From Caulobacter sp. X (lineage in GTDB: Bacteria; Pseudomonadota; Alphaproteobacteria; Caulobacterales; Caulobacteraceae): DNA of 64,000 bases. Position numbers and translations under genes: made by a program. Shown here one piece after another: positions 1 through 8,744 of the stretch. The stretch is taken from assembly GCF_002742635.1 (NCBI RefSeq), contig NZ_PEGF01000002.1, positions 62,001 to 126,000 on the forward strand. The letters run 5' to 3'. Below the pieces are notes generated by a model. It was not told the origin of the DNA and did no database searches. It saw nothing but the letters and a program-made list of their open reading frames with translations. Position 1 is the first letter of the stretch. Each line of letters starts with the position of its first letter.

Positions 1-18
1 TTTCGAAAAGACCGCAAC

Positions 19-40
19 TGAAATCGCCAAGGCGATTTCA
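19..40. terminator. Perfect hairpin at left edge
   Basis: A perfect 10-bp inverted repeat with a 2-base loop lies just beyond the 3' end of the minus-strand thiolase. It could end that transcript or act inside an operon that continues off the window. No clear T-tract follows in the minus direction, so termination is only probable. Confidence 0.4.
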
Positions 41-60
41 GCAGCGCTTCCTTGTCGGGT

Positions 61-86
61 TTTTCGAAATCAGAAGATTTCGAAAA
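61..86. terminator. Hairpin over the thiolase stop codon
   Basis: An 11-bp perfect inverted repeat (61-71 and 76-86, loop 72-75) covers the thiolase stop codon and its last codons. The arms carry TTTCGAAA ends. The 14 bases at 78-91 recur at 1-14, so the left edge may hold a copy of this 3' end. It may be a terminator or an mRNA 3'-end stabiliser. Confidence 0.4.
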
Positions 87-1257
87 GACCGGCGGCTCCC
101 ATCCCGCCGCCGATGCACATGGTCACGACGCCCAGCTTGGCCTTGCGGCGCTTGCCTTCCAGCAGCAGGTGGCCGGCGCAGCGGGCGCCGGTCATGCCGA
201 ACGGGTGGCCGATGGCGATCGAGCCGCCGTTGACGTTGTATTTTTCCGGGTCGATGCCCAGGCGGTCGCGGCTGTAGAGGCACTGGCTGGCGAAGGCCTC
301 GTTCAGCTCCCACAGGTCGATGTCGTCGACCTTCAGGCCGTGTCGTTCCAAGAGGCGCGGCACGGCGAAGACCGGGCCGATGCCCATCTCGTCCGGCTCG
401 CAGCCGGCGATGGCGAAGCCGCGGAAGGCGCCCAGCGGTTCGAGATTGCGACGGGCGGCCTCCTTGGCCTCCATCACCACCACGGCGGCGGCGCCGTCCG
501 ACAGCTGGCTGGCGTTGCCGGCGGTGACGAAATTGCCCTCGCCCATCACGGGCTTCAGGCTGGACAGACCCTCCAGTGTGGTCTCCGGACGATTGCACTC
601 GTCCTTGGTGACCACGTAGTCGACCAGGCTCTCTTCCTTGGTCTCCTTGTTGACCACCTTCATCTTGGTGGCCATCGGCACGATCTCGTCGTCGAACAGG
701 CCGGCGGCCTGGGCGGCGGCGATGCGCTGCTGGCTGCGCAGGGCGTATTCGTCCTGGTACTCGCGGCTGACATTGTAGCGCTTGGCCACGATGTCGGCGG
801 TGTCGATCATCGCCATCCAGAGGGCCGGATGGGTCTGCATCAGCTTCTCTTCGGTGATGTGGAAGCGGTTCATGTGGCCGCCGCCCTGCACCAGCGAGAT
901 CGACTCCACGCCGCCGCCGATAGCGACGTCGGCGCCGTCGTTGCGGACGTAGTTGGCGGCGGTGGCGATCGCCTGCAGGCCCGAGGAGCAGAAGCGATTG
1001 ACGGTCTGGCCCGAGGTGGTCACCGGCAGGCCGGCCCACATGGCCGCGTTGCGGGCGACGTTCATGCCGGTGGCGCCTTCGGGGCCGCCGCAGCCCAGGA
1101 CCACGTCCTCGACCTCCGGACCGTCCAGCTTGGCGCGCTTGACCGCGTGCTGGATCGCGTGGCCGGCCATGGCCGCGCCGTGAGTGTTGTTGAAGCCGCC
1201 GCGGTTGGACTTGGCCAGGCCCGTGCGGGCGTAAGAGACGATGACCGCTTCGCGCAT
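70..1257 (-). CDS. Acetyl-CoA C-acyltransferase (thiolase)
   Basis: A 395-aa thiolase that cleaves 3-ketoacyl-CoA with CoA (beta-oxidation) or runs the reverse condensation; cytosolic. The nucleophilic Cys is at about residue 90 in NRFCSSG. The C-terminal [10 protein letters not shown] block supplies the active-site His, and [10 protein letters not shown] near the end carries the second catalytic Cys. Length is normal for the family. ATG start with a GGGGAG ribosome site 9 bases upstream. It is transcribed away from the receptor gene at 1523, and a fad partner may lie off the left edge. The acyl-CoA dehydrogenase at 9548 fits the same pathway. The family is certain; chain-length preference (FadA or biosynthetic) cannot be told from sequence. 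Confidence 0.93.
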   Translation of the reverse strand: MREAVIVSYARTGLAKSNRGGFNNTHGAAMAGHAIQHAVKRAKLDGPEVEDVVLGCGGPEGATGMNVARNAAMWAGLPVTTSGQTVNRFCSSGLQAIATAANYVRNDGADVAIGGGVESISLVQGGGHMNRFHITEEKLMQTHPALWMAMIDTADIVAKRYNVSREYQDEYALRSQQRIAAAQAAGLFDDEIVPMATKMKVVNKETKEESLVDYVVTKDECNRPETTLEGLSSLKPVMGEGNFVTAGNASQLSDGAAAVVVMEAKEAARRNLEPLGAFRGFAIAGCEPDEMGIGPVFAVPRLLERHGLKVDDIDLWELNEAFASQCLYSRDRLGIDPEKYNVNGGSIAIGHPFGMTGARCAGHLLLEGKRRKAKLGVVTMCIGGGMGAAGLFEIF

Positions 1258-1379
1258 GAGGGCGCACTCCCCAATAAAACATTAGTTTGAATTGGGCCCA
1301 CCCTAGACCGGCTTTTCGCAGCGCGAAAGGTCACGTGCGCGTAAACGGAAGCCTGACCCATTTTTCATACGACATCTTC

Positions 1380-1416
1380 GAAATCAGCGAGCATCGGCCC
1401 CTAAAAGGCTGATTTC
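1380..1416. promoter_or_regulatory. 9-bp inverted repeat between divergent genes
   Basis: GAAATCAGC at 1380-1388 is matched by its reverse complement at 1408-1416 across 19 bases. It lies in the 265-base gap between the divergent thiolase and TonB-dependent receptor genes. It could be a regulator-binding site or a hairpin in the receptor leader. No named regulator motif was recognised. Confidence 0.35.
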
Positions 1417-1522
1417 TTGCAGCTTCTTTTCGCGTTGACTTTCCGTGATTCCAGGATGAACGCTGGAGTTGCGCTGCGGGCTCGACCTCGCCGCCACAAA
1501 AATAAAGGGTTGGGAGGAAATC

Positions 1523-3913
1523 ATGATCATCGCCACATCGCGCCGCCGCGCGCGCCGCGCCCTGCTGGGCGGGGCCGCCCTGTCTTCGTTTCTGCTCGCG
1601 CCCGCCCTGGCGGCGGCCCAGCAAGCCGACCAGACGGCGGTCGAGGAAGTCATCGTCACCGCCACCAAGCGCGACGCGACGATCCAGGACATCCCGTTCT
1701 CGATCAACGCCCAGACCGAGAAGGACATCCAGCGGTCCGGCGCGATCACGCTGGAAGATCTGTCGCGCAACGTCGCTGGCCTGACGATCCAGAACCTCGG
1801 TCCCGGCCAGAGCCAGGTGTCCGTGCGCGGCGTCTCGGCCGGCCAGGTCGTGCGCGACCAGCCGGGCGTCAAGGAGCAGGTCGGCGTCTATCTCGACGAG
1901 TCGGTGATCTCGCTGTCGCTATTCACGCCCGACATCGACCTCTTCGACCTGAACCGGGTCGAGACCCTGCGCGGCCCGCAGGGCACCCTGTTCGGCTCGG
2001 GCTCGGTGGGCGGCACGATCCGCTACATCACCAACCAGCCCAAGCTGGGCGTCAACGAGGGCGTGTTCGAGGCCAACGCCAACCTGGTGGGCGGCGACTC
2101 GTTCGGCGGCCACGTGAAGGGCGCGGTCAACGTGCCGATCTCCGACAAGGTCGCCATGCGCGCGGTCGGCTACCTGACTCGCTATGGCGGCTTCATCGAC
2201 GCCCTGAAGGAGGGCGGCAAGGTCGAGAAGAACGTCAATGACGGCTCGCGGCGCGGCGGGCGGATCGCCTTCCTGTTCCAGCCGACCGAGAACTTCAGCC
2301 TGACCCCGCGCGTCGTCTATCAGGAGATCCGCGCCGGCGGCTTCAACCGCCAGGAGTCGTTCAACCTGTTCGCCAATCCAAACACGACGACCCGGCCGCC
2401 AATCCGGCTGGGCAAGCGCCAGCAATATCTGCTGCTGGACGAGAGCTTCGCCGACAACACCCTGCTGGCCGACCTGACCGCGAACCTCGCCTTCGACGGC
2501 GCGGCCCTGACTTCGGTGACCAGCTATATCAGCCGCGACATCACCGTGAACCGTGACGCCAGCGCCCTGACCGGCAGCGTCTCGGTCGACCTGGGCTTCC
2601 CGTCGGCGGCCGTGCTGTTGCCGTCCAAGCTGGTCGACACCACCGACCTCGAGCAGTGGACCCAGGAACTGCGCCTGGCCTCCACCGGCGACGGGCCGCT
2701 GCAGTGGGTGGTCGGCGGCTTCTATTCGAAGGTCAACCGTGTCTACAACCAGCGCCTGCCGACCCCTGGTTACGACGCCTATACCGACGCGGTGCTGGGC
2801 GCGGGCACCTCGGCCGCCGTCGCCAACGGCTTCGAGCGCAACTCGCCCTACGACGCCTATCTGCCCTACGACATCAAGCAGAAGGCTCTGTTCGGCGAGG
2901 TCAACTACACCCTGGGCAAGCTGACCGCCACGGCGGGCGGCCGCTACTACGACTTCAGCGAGACGCGGCAGTTCAAGTCCGGCGGCCTGTTCGCCAATGG
3001 CGACAACCGCACCGACAAGACCTCGTCCGACGGCTTCACCCCGCGCTTCATGCTGCGTTACGAGGCGACCGACCACGTCACCTTCAACGCCCAGGCCTCG
3101 AAGGGCTTCCGCCTGGGCGGCGTCAACGACCCGCTGAACATCCCGCTGTGCTCGGCCCAGGACCGGGCGATCTTCGGCGGCTACCAGAGCTATAATGACG
3201 AGACGCTCTGGAACTACGAAGGCGGGATCAAGTCGCGCTTCGGCGGCGTCCGCTTCAACGGCGCGGTCTTCTACACCGACATCAAGAACCTGCAGACGAC
3301 GCTGGACGCCGGCTCGTGCAGCTCGCGCGTCGTCTTCAACGTGCCCAAGGCCCACACCAAGGGGATCGAGGGCGAGCTGACCGCGCGCCTGGCCAACGGC
3401 CTCGACATCGGCCTGTCGGGCAGCCTGCTGGAGGCCGAGTTCGACTCGACCGTCAAGGACGGGACCGGCGCGGTGATCGGCGGCATCCGCGAGGGCAACC
3501 GCCTGCCCTCGGTGCCGAAGTTCCAGATCTCGTTCGACGTCACCTACAGCCGCGAGGTCTTCGACGGCGCCAACGGCTATCTGAAAGCCTCGATCCAGCA
3601 CGTCGGCAGCCGTTACACCCAGGCCAGCGACCAGGAGAACAACCCCCGCTCGTTCGTCTCGAACCTGGCGTTCGGCGGGGCGACGGGCAAGGTCCCGACG
3701 GTCGTGAACCTGCAGCTGCCCAGCTACGAGATCGTCAATCTCAGCGCCGGGGTCGAGATGAAGGACGGCGTCGACGTCACGCTCTACGTCAACAACCTGT
3801 TCGACGAGAACGCCCTGCTGTCGTTCGACCGCGAGCGCGGCGGCCGGGCGCGCCTCGGCTATTCCATCGGCCAGCCGCGTACGGCGGGCGTGACGGTGCG
3901 CAAGGCGTTCTAG
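1523..3913 (+). CDS. TonB-dependent receptor
   Basis: A 796-aa outer-membrane receptor for energised uptake of a scarce nutrient. It has an N-terminal signal peptide (about residues 1-34, Arg-rich then hydrophobic, ending AAAQQ). A TonB-box-like stretch (EEVIVTATKR) and a plug domain with VSVRGV and VETLRGPQGTLFGSGSVGG follow, then a beta-barrel ending in Phe. The ATG at 1523 follows GGAGGAAA and is preferred to an upstream start at 1469 that would bury the signal peptide. Caulobacter carries dozens of such receptors. The substrate is unknown; the following gene encodes an N-acyl-D-amino-acid deacylase, which hints at an acylated amino acid or peptide. Confidence 0.93.
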   Translation: MIIATSRRRARRALLGGAALSSFLLAPALAAAQQADQTAVEEVIVTATKRDATIQDIPFSINAQTEKDIQRSGAITLEDLSRNVAGLTIQNLGPGQSQVSVRGVSAGQVVRDQPGVKEQVGVYLDESVISLSLFTPDIDLFDLNRVETLRGPQGTLFGSGSVGGTIRYITNQPKLGVNEGVFEANANLVGGDSFGGHVKGAVNVPISDKVAMRAVGYLTRYGGFIDALKEGGKVEKNVNDGSRRGGRIAFLFQPTENFSLTPRVVYQEIRAGGFNRQESFNLFANPNTTTRPPIRLGKRQQYLLLDESFADNTLLADLTANLAFDGAALTSVTSYISRDITVNRDASALTGSVSVDLGFPSAAVLLPSKLVDTTDLEQWTQELRLASTGDGPLQWVVGGFYSKVNRVYNQRLPTPGYDAYTDAVLGAGTSAAVANGFERNSPYDAYLPYDIKQKALFGEVNYTLGKLTATAGGRYYDFSETRQFKSGGLFANGDNRTDKTSSDGFTPRFMLRYEATDHVTFNAQASKGFRLGGVNDPLNIPLCSAQDRAIFGGYQSYNDETLWNYEGGIKSRFGGVRFNGAVFYTDIKNLQTTLDAGSCSSRVVFNVPKAHTKGIEGELTARLANGLDIGLSGSLLEAEFDSTVKDGTGAVIGGIREGNRLPSVPKFQISFDVTYSREVFDGANGYLKASIQHVGSRYTQASDQENNPRSFVSNLAFGGATGKVPTVVNLQLPSYEIVNLSAGVEMKDGVDVTLYVNNLFDENALLSFDRERGGRARLGYSIGQPRTAGVTVRKAF

Positions 3914-3916
3914 GCC

Positions 3917-3952
3917 AAGGGGGGACGGTCGCTCGGGCGGCCGTCCCCCCTT
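3917..3952 (+). terminator. Hairpin after TonB-dependent receptor
   Basis: A perfect 12-bp inverted repeat (3917-3928 and 3941-3952, loop 12 bases) starts four bases after the receptor stop codon. There is no T-run beyond TT, so it is either a weak intrinsic terminator or an mRNA 3' stabiliser separating the receptor from the deacylase gene. Confidence 0.55.
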
Positions 3953-4022
3953 CCGCCGGGGTAGGCTTGACGCCCTCCGGACGCGGGCGGGCCCTTCCGT
4001 CAACGATAAGGGAGGACGCGCC

Positions 4023-5779
4023 ATGGCCACCCCAGCCGCGGACCAAGCCTACGACCTCGTCCTGCGCGGCGGGACGGTCTTCGACGGCTCCGGCGCGCCG
4101 GGCGTCGCGGCCGACGTGGGGGTCCGGGATGGCCGGGTCGCCGCCGTCGGGCGGGGCTTGGCGGCCGGCGTCGAGGAGATCGACGCCCGCGGCCGGATCG
4201 TGACGCCCGGCTTCGTCGACATCCACACCCACTATGACGGTCAGGCGACCTGGGCGCGCGGATGACGCCCAGTTCCGGCCACGGGGTGACCACCGTGGTG
4301 ATGGGCAATTGCGGCGTCGGCTTCGCGCCTTGCCGGCCCCAGGACCACGACCGCCTGATCCGGCTGATGGAGGGCGTCGAGGACATTCCATTCCCTGTGC
4401 TCACCGAGGGCCTCCCGTGGGCCTGGGAGAGCTTTCCCGACTATCTCGACTTTCTGGCCGATCGCGCCTTCGACGTCGACATCGCCGCCCAGCTGCCCCA
4501 CGCGGCGTTGCGGGTCTATGTGATGGGCGAACGCGGGGCGAACCGCGAGCCGGCGACGACGGCCGACATCGCCGCCATGGCCGCTTTGGCCCAACGGGCG
4601 GTCGAAGCCGGGGCGCTGGGCTTCTCCACCTCGCGCACGCTCAACCATCGCACCAGCGACGGCCAGCCGACCCCGACCCTGACCGCCGGCGAGGACGAGC
4701 TGACGGGCATCGCCATGGGCCTCGCCGCGGCGGGCCGGGGCGTGCTGCAGGTGGTCTCGGACTTCTTCCCGGACGGCGCGGCCGAGCTGGCCATGCTCCG
4801 CCGGATTGTCGAGCGCTCGGGGCGGCCGCTGTCCTTCTCCCTGGTCCAGAGCCCCAAGTCGCCCGAGGGCTGGAAAGCGATGCTGGCGGGGCTGACGGCG
4901 GCGGTGGACGCCGGCCTGCCGATGAAGGCCCAGGTCTGCGGCCGACCGGTCGGGGTGCTGTTCGGCCTGGAGCTGACGCTCAACCCGTTCAGTCAGAACC
5001 CCGTCTTCGCCGAGCTGAAGGATCGATCGCTAGCCGACAAGGTCGCGGCCCTGTCGGATCCAAGCTTCCGCGCCCGTCTCCTGGCCCACGATACGGAGGC
5101 CAAGGGCCCCTTCGCCGGCAGCGCCCTGCGCGCCTGGGACAACCTGTTCCCGATGGACGCCAAGCCGGACTACGAGCCGACGGCTGATCGGACCGTGGCC
5201 GCCATCGCCGCGCGCGAAGGGCGCGACCCCGCAGCCGTGGCCCTCGACGCCCTGCTGGCGAACGACGGCCGCGGCATGCTCTACCACCCGTTCCTCAACT
5301 ACGCGGACGGATCGCTGGAGCCCAGCTTCGCGATGCTCAGCCACCGCGACACCGTGCCGGGCCTGTCGGACGGCGGGGCGCATGTCGGCATGATCTGCGA
5401 CGGCAGCTTTCCGACCAGCAACCTGGTCCACTGGACCCGCGACCGCACGCGCGGCCCGAGGTTGCCGCTAGAGACGATGATCGCCCGCCAGACGCGCGAC
5501 ACCGCGCAGGCCGTGGGACTGTTCGACCGCGGTCTGATCGCGCCGGGCTATCGCGCCGACCTCAACATCATCGACTACGAGGGGCTGCGGCTGGAGGCGC
5601 CGAAGGTGGCCTACGACCTGCCGGCCGGCGGCCGCCGCCTGGTCCAGCGCGCCCACGGCTATGTCGCCACGATCGTGGGCGGCGTGGTCACCCAGCGCGA
5701 CGGCGAGCCGACGGGCGCCTTGCCGGGCCGTCTGGTGCGCGGCGCCCAGGCCGCGCCTTTGGCGATGGCGGCGGAGTAG
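4023..5779 (+). pseudogene. N-acyl-D-amino-acid deacylase, frameshifted
   Basis: An amidohydrolase-superfamily deacylase that would free D-amino acids from N-acyl forms. The first 80 residues (4023-4265) hold the amino-terminal beta strands and the metal-binding DIHTHYDGQ. The frame then ends in TGA. The rest continues in the next frame from 4262 (505 residues) with NCGVGFAP and the catalytic-Asp region SDGGAHVG. Together they give about 585 aa, the usual family length. One missing base in TGGGCGCGCGG, where TGG-GAC-GCG-CGG would be expected, restores a single frame. The break leaves an ATGA overlap, so a second polypeptide could be coupled, but it would lack the HxH pair. Either a real pseudogene or a sequencing error. 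Confidence 0.75.
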
Positions 5780-5781
5780 GG

Positions 5782-6213
5782 CTATTCGCCAAAGCCCGCG
5801 CCAGGCGTCAGCGGGGCCAGCCGGATCAGGCGCGAATCCTCGACCGCCGCCTGGCGATGCTTCACGTGCTCGCGATACTCGGGATTGGTGACCATGGCCA
5901 GGAACGCGGCCGCGTTCGGATACTCGGCGATGAAGGCCAGGTCCCAGCGCTCATCGTCCGGCCCCGTCACCACCGTCTCCGGCCGGCCCGACCACACCTG
6001 GCGACCGCCCAGGCCCTGGAAGATCGGGCCCGAGGTCCGCCCGTACTCGCGATAGGCGTCGAGGCCCGTCATGCCCTTCCCGTGGTTGGGATGGTCGGGC
6101 GGATAGTCGGCCATCGGCTTCAGCCGGATCAGGTTGAGCATGTGGATCGGCGTGTCGCGCGGCAAGGCCTTGAAGGCGTCGAACTGGGCGCGGGTCGGGT
6201 CGATGCTGGTCAT
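5782..6213 (-). CDS. DUF1330 domain protein
   Basis: A 143-aa protein with the ferredoxin-like dimeric alpha/beta-barrel pattern of DUF1330: a start like 'PIHMLNLIRLKP', a central YREYGR segment, then 'ERWDLAFIAEYPNAAAFLAMVTNPEYREHVKHRQAAV' in two pieces matching the family's C-terminal half. The family has no established reaction. ATG start after a GGAG-type site. Its stop codon lies two bases from the deacylase stop (convergent). It may form a unit with nothing else here, since the next minus-strand gene begins 800 bases upstream. Confidence 0.75.
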   Translation of the reverse strand: MTSIDPTRAQFDAFKALPRDTPIHMLNLIRLKPMADYPPDHPNHGKGMTGLDAYREYGRTSGPIFQGLGGRQVWSGRPETVVTGPDDERWDLAFIAEYPNAAAFLAMVTNPEYREHVKHRQAAVEDSRLIRLAPLTPGAGFGE

Positions 6214-6234
6214 GGCGTTTCTCCCTGCGGCGCC

Positions 6235-7029
6235 TCAAAGGCGCTCTGGCTCCGCCGCCATGGGACGGCAGAACAGCAGCAAGGCCAAGCCGAATATCGT
6301 CAGCAGCACCGCCTCAGCCGGTCTGGTCCGCCATGCGCCGACCGTTCCCATCGCGTTGATCATGATGTGAGGGATCAACCCCGCGACCAGAAGGCTTTCC
6401 CGGCTGCGCAGGTGTAGCCAAGTCATCAGAAGCGACAGGCCAATCGTGCCAAGGGCGTACCATCCAAGGTCGGTCAGGGGCGCGGCGATGACGCCAGAGA
6501 ACAGGAAGGCCGGCACGTGCCAGAGCGTCCAGGCAAGGCCCAGGATCACGCCAGCCGATAGGGGCGGCCAGCGTTCCAGCATGCGGGGCAGGGCGTAGCC
6601 GCGCCAGCCGAACTCCTCGCCCCATGGTCCCGAGTTGGCGACCAACTGGGCGGTGGTCAGGAGCAGCAGCGGCGTCGCGACCAGCACATCGTGTGGCCGG
6701 ACCGGCCAGGGGGCGGGCATGAGCAGGCTCAGCGCCAAGGCGATGGCCGGCAGCGTTGCGATGGCGACGGCCAAGGCGAGCCACGAGCGCGGCGCGAGCC
6801 GTCGGAACATGGCGAGCAGGCCATCGACGCCTTGCTCGACGACCGTCAAAGCCAAACCGACCAGACTTGGCGCGCAGGCGGCGACCAGATAGCCGGCCGA
6901 ACCGTAGGCGAACGGGCCGAAGGCTGAGGTCATCGGTCCTGGAAGCAGCAGCCACAAGCCGCCGACGCCCCAACTGATCGCGAAGGTCAGGACAAAGAAC
7001 AGTCCAAGACGGTCGCGCGCCAACGGCAT
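6235..7029 (-). CDS. CPBP family intramembrane metalloprotease
   Basis: A 264-aa polytopic membrane protein of the CPBP (Abi/CAAX protease, Rce1-like) family. The three family motifs are present: EEFGWRGY (Glu138-Glu139, Arg143), WTLWHVPAF (His171) and HIMIN (His221), expected to bind the catalytic metal inside the membrane. About seven hydrophobic segments are visible. Members process prenylated or other membrane proteins and some confer bacteriocin immunity; the substrate here is unknown. It lies 21 bases upstream of the DUF1330 gene on the same strand, so the two may be cotranscribed. Confidence 0.85.
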   Translation of the reverse strand: MPLARDRLGLFFVLTFAISWGVGGLWLLLPGPMTSAFGPFAYGSAGYLVAACAPSLVGLALTVVEQGVDGLLAMFRRLAPRSWLALAVAIATLPAIALALSLLMPAPWPVRPHDVLVATPLLLLTTAQLVANSGPWGEEFGWRGYALPRMLERWPPLSAGVILGLAWTLWHVPAFLFSGVIAAPLTDLGWYALGTIGLSLLMTWLHLRSRESLLVAGLIPHIMINAMGTVGAWRTRPAEAVLLTIFGLALLLFCRPMAAEPERL

Positions 7030-7134
7030 CTCAGCGCCGTTCGATCCGACATGTTGAGCGGCTCGCGCGGGCGACTTTTCCAGGCGCTCCAGGCAGGCTG
7101 ACGCTGTTGTCGGGGACGAGCTTCACAGTCCGCA

Positions 7135-7836
7135 TCAGCGCTTCGGCAGGATCGTCAGGCCGTCCGGCAGCTCGTTGCGGTTGTCGGTCCGGGGCGGCAC
7201 GTGCTCGGCCAGGATGGCGCCGGCGCGGCGCACGGCGGCCACGAAGCCGTCGGCGATCGCGTCGCGCTTGAGGCCGGCGACCAGGTCGGCGACGACCTCG
7301 TCCCAGACGGCGTTCGGCGCGGCGGCGTAGATGCCCTCGTCGGCGATGACCTCGACGCGATGCTCGGCCAGGGCGGCGAAGATCAGGACCCCGGTGCGCT
7401 CGCGGGTGAGGTGCAGGCCCCGGCTGAGAAACTGCTCCATGGCGGCCTTCTTGACGCGGGCGGCCTTCAGCGCGCCGGGCGTCAAGGCGCGACGGACGCT
7501 CGGGATCGAAACCGCCAGAGCGGCCAGCACGAACACCACGGCCTGCAGGGCGATATAGGTCGACAGCGCCGACAGGATCGCGCCGTCCATCGCCGCGGCG
7601 TGGCCGACGCTCCAGCCGCCGAACAGACGGGTCAGCATCTCGGGGCGGAAACCGGCGAACAGCGCCGCCGCCGGCAGCACCAGCGCCGTCGCGGCGGCCC
7701 AGACCAGCGGCGTCTCGCGATAGTCAGACACCTCGGGCGTCAGCACGCAGATGATCTCGCCGGCGGTGGTCTTCTCGGCCTCGGCCACGGCCTGGGCGAT
7801 GCGGTCGAGGTCCTCGGGGCTCATGTTGCTCGCCAT
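7135..7836 (-). CDS. TPM domain membrane protein (short paralogue)
   Basis: A 233-aa protein with an N-terminal TPM-type start (AEKTTAGEIICVLTPEVSDYR), two transmembrane segments at about residues 45-62 and 88-110, and a soluble C-terminal part with the TPM signature RTGVLIFAALAEHRVEVIADEGI. TPM domains are found in photosystem-repair and envelope proteins; the bacterial role is poorly known. The start codon lies one base after the stop of the next TPM gene, so the pair is translationally close, with LemA first. The domain order is unusual: the membrane hairpin interrupts the TPM fold. Confidence 0.8.
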   Translation of the reverse strand: MASNMSPEDLDRIAQAVAEAEKTTAGEIICVLTPEVSDYRETPLVWAAATALVLPAAALFAGFRPEMLTRLFGGWSVGHAAAMDGAILSALSTYIALQAVVFVLAALAVSIPSVRRALTPGALKAARVKKAAMEQFLSRGLHLTRERTGVLIFAALAEHRVEVIADEGIYAAAPNAVWDEVVADLVAGLKRDAIADGFVAAVRRAGAILAEHVPPRTDNRNELPDGLTILPKR

Positions 7837-7837
7837 C

Positions 7838-8740
7838 TCACCAGCTCCCCGAACTGCCGCCGCCGCCGAACGATCCGCCGCCGCCCGAGAAGCCGCCGCC
7901 GCCTCCGCCGCCGCCCCAACCGCCGCCGTCGCGGCGGCTGTCGCTGAGGGCGCTGAGGATGATCCAGGGCAGGGCCGAGCCCAGGCCGCCGCGACGCCCG
8001 CTCCGGAACAGGCTGGAGAACACGACGATCAGGAACAGGATGACGAAGATCGCGACGATGGGAGAGCCCTCGGCCTTGTGGCGCTCGGGCTGGCTGGCCT
8101 CGGCCACGCGGGCCTTGGCTTGGTCGGCGGGCAGGCTGAGCTGCTCGACCAGGGCGTCGGTCCCGGCCACGATCCCGCCGGACAGGTCGCCGTCGCGGAA
8201 CTTGGGCAGGATGGCGCTCTGGATGATGACGCTGGAGAGGGCGTCGGTCAGGACGGGCTCCAGCCCGTAGCCGACCTCGATCCGCACCTTCCGCTCGTTG
8301 GGCGCGACCAGCAGGATGACGCCGTCGTCCTTGTCCTTCTGGCCGATGCCCCAGGTTCGGCCCAGCTGGTAGCCGTAGTCCTCGATCGGATAGCCCTGAA
8401 GGCTGGGCACCGTCGCGACGACGAGTTGGCGGCCAGTGGTCGCCTCCAGGTTTTCCAGCTTGTCGGTGAGGTCGCGCTCGGCGTCCGGCGACAGCACCTG
8501 CGCCTCGTCGACGACCCGCCCGGTCAGCGGCGGGAAGGTCGGAGCGGCGAGGGCGGGCAGGGCGAACAGCAGTGCGATGAGGGCGAGGAGCCAACTCCTC
8601 ACCCGCAGAGCGGGGGAGGTGGCGCGGCGCGCGTGCGCGCCGTGACGGAGGGGGCGCTTTGCGGTGGCGAGCGCCCCCTCCACCGCTTCGCGGTCCCCCT
8701 CCCCCGCTTCGCGAGGGAGGATGAGAGCGGTCAGGTTCAC
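7838..8740 (-). CDS. TPM domain protein with glycine-rich tail (YgcG-like)
   Basis: A 300-aa envelope protein. After a hydrophobic signal (about residues 49-66, ending ALAA) come a TPM domain (LTGRVVDEAQVLSPDAERDL, GRTWGIGQKDKDDGVILLVA, RIEVGYGLE), one membrane segment (about 226-243) and a glycine/serine-rich tail from about 270. It sits between LemA and a second TPM gene, a standard LemA-TPM set. The GTG at 8740 starts four bases after the lemA stop. Residues 4-47 are encoded by a dispersed palindromic repeat. A GTG at 8602, directly before the signal peptide, may be the ancestral start. Confidence 0.85.
   Translation of the reverse strand: MNLTALILPREAGEGDREAVEGALATAKRPLRHGAHARRATSPALRVRSWLLALIALLFALPALAAPTFPPLTGRVVDEAQVLSPDAERDLTDKLENLEATTGRQLVVATVPSLQGYPIEDYGYQLGRTWGIGQKDKDDGVILLVAPNERKVRIEVGYGLEPVLTDALSSVIIQSAILPKFRDGDLSGGIVAGTDALVEQLSLPADQAKARVAEASQPERHKAEGSPIVAIFVILFLIVVFSSLFRSGRRGGLGSALPWIILSALSDSRRDGGGWGGGGGGGGFSGGGGSFGGGGSSGSW
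8595..8727. repeat. Palindromic GC-rich dispersed repeat inside a gene
   Basis: About 130 bases of alternating purine-rich and pyrimidine-rich arms (CTCCTC...GGGGGAGG, GGGGGCGC...GCGCCCCC, CCTCCC...GGGAGG) form nested hairpins. The style matches the intergenic repeat at 37701-37817. It lies within the 5' coding part of the TPM gene and is open in that frame. I infer insertion at the lemA-TPM junction. Confidence 0.7.
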
Positions 8741-8744
8741 GATC

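Noticed and set aside
1919..4030. A 703-codon minus-strand open frame opposite the TonB receptor
   Set aside because: It has no family pattern and reads as Arg/Ala/Gly/Val shadow. The receptor on the plus strand is full length with a signal peptide and barrel end.
5857..6417. Open frame on the plus strand opposite the DUF1330 gene
   Set aside because: No motif, and the minus-strand DUF1330 has proper start and family sequence.
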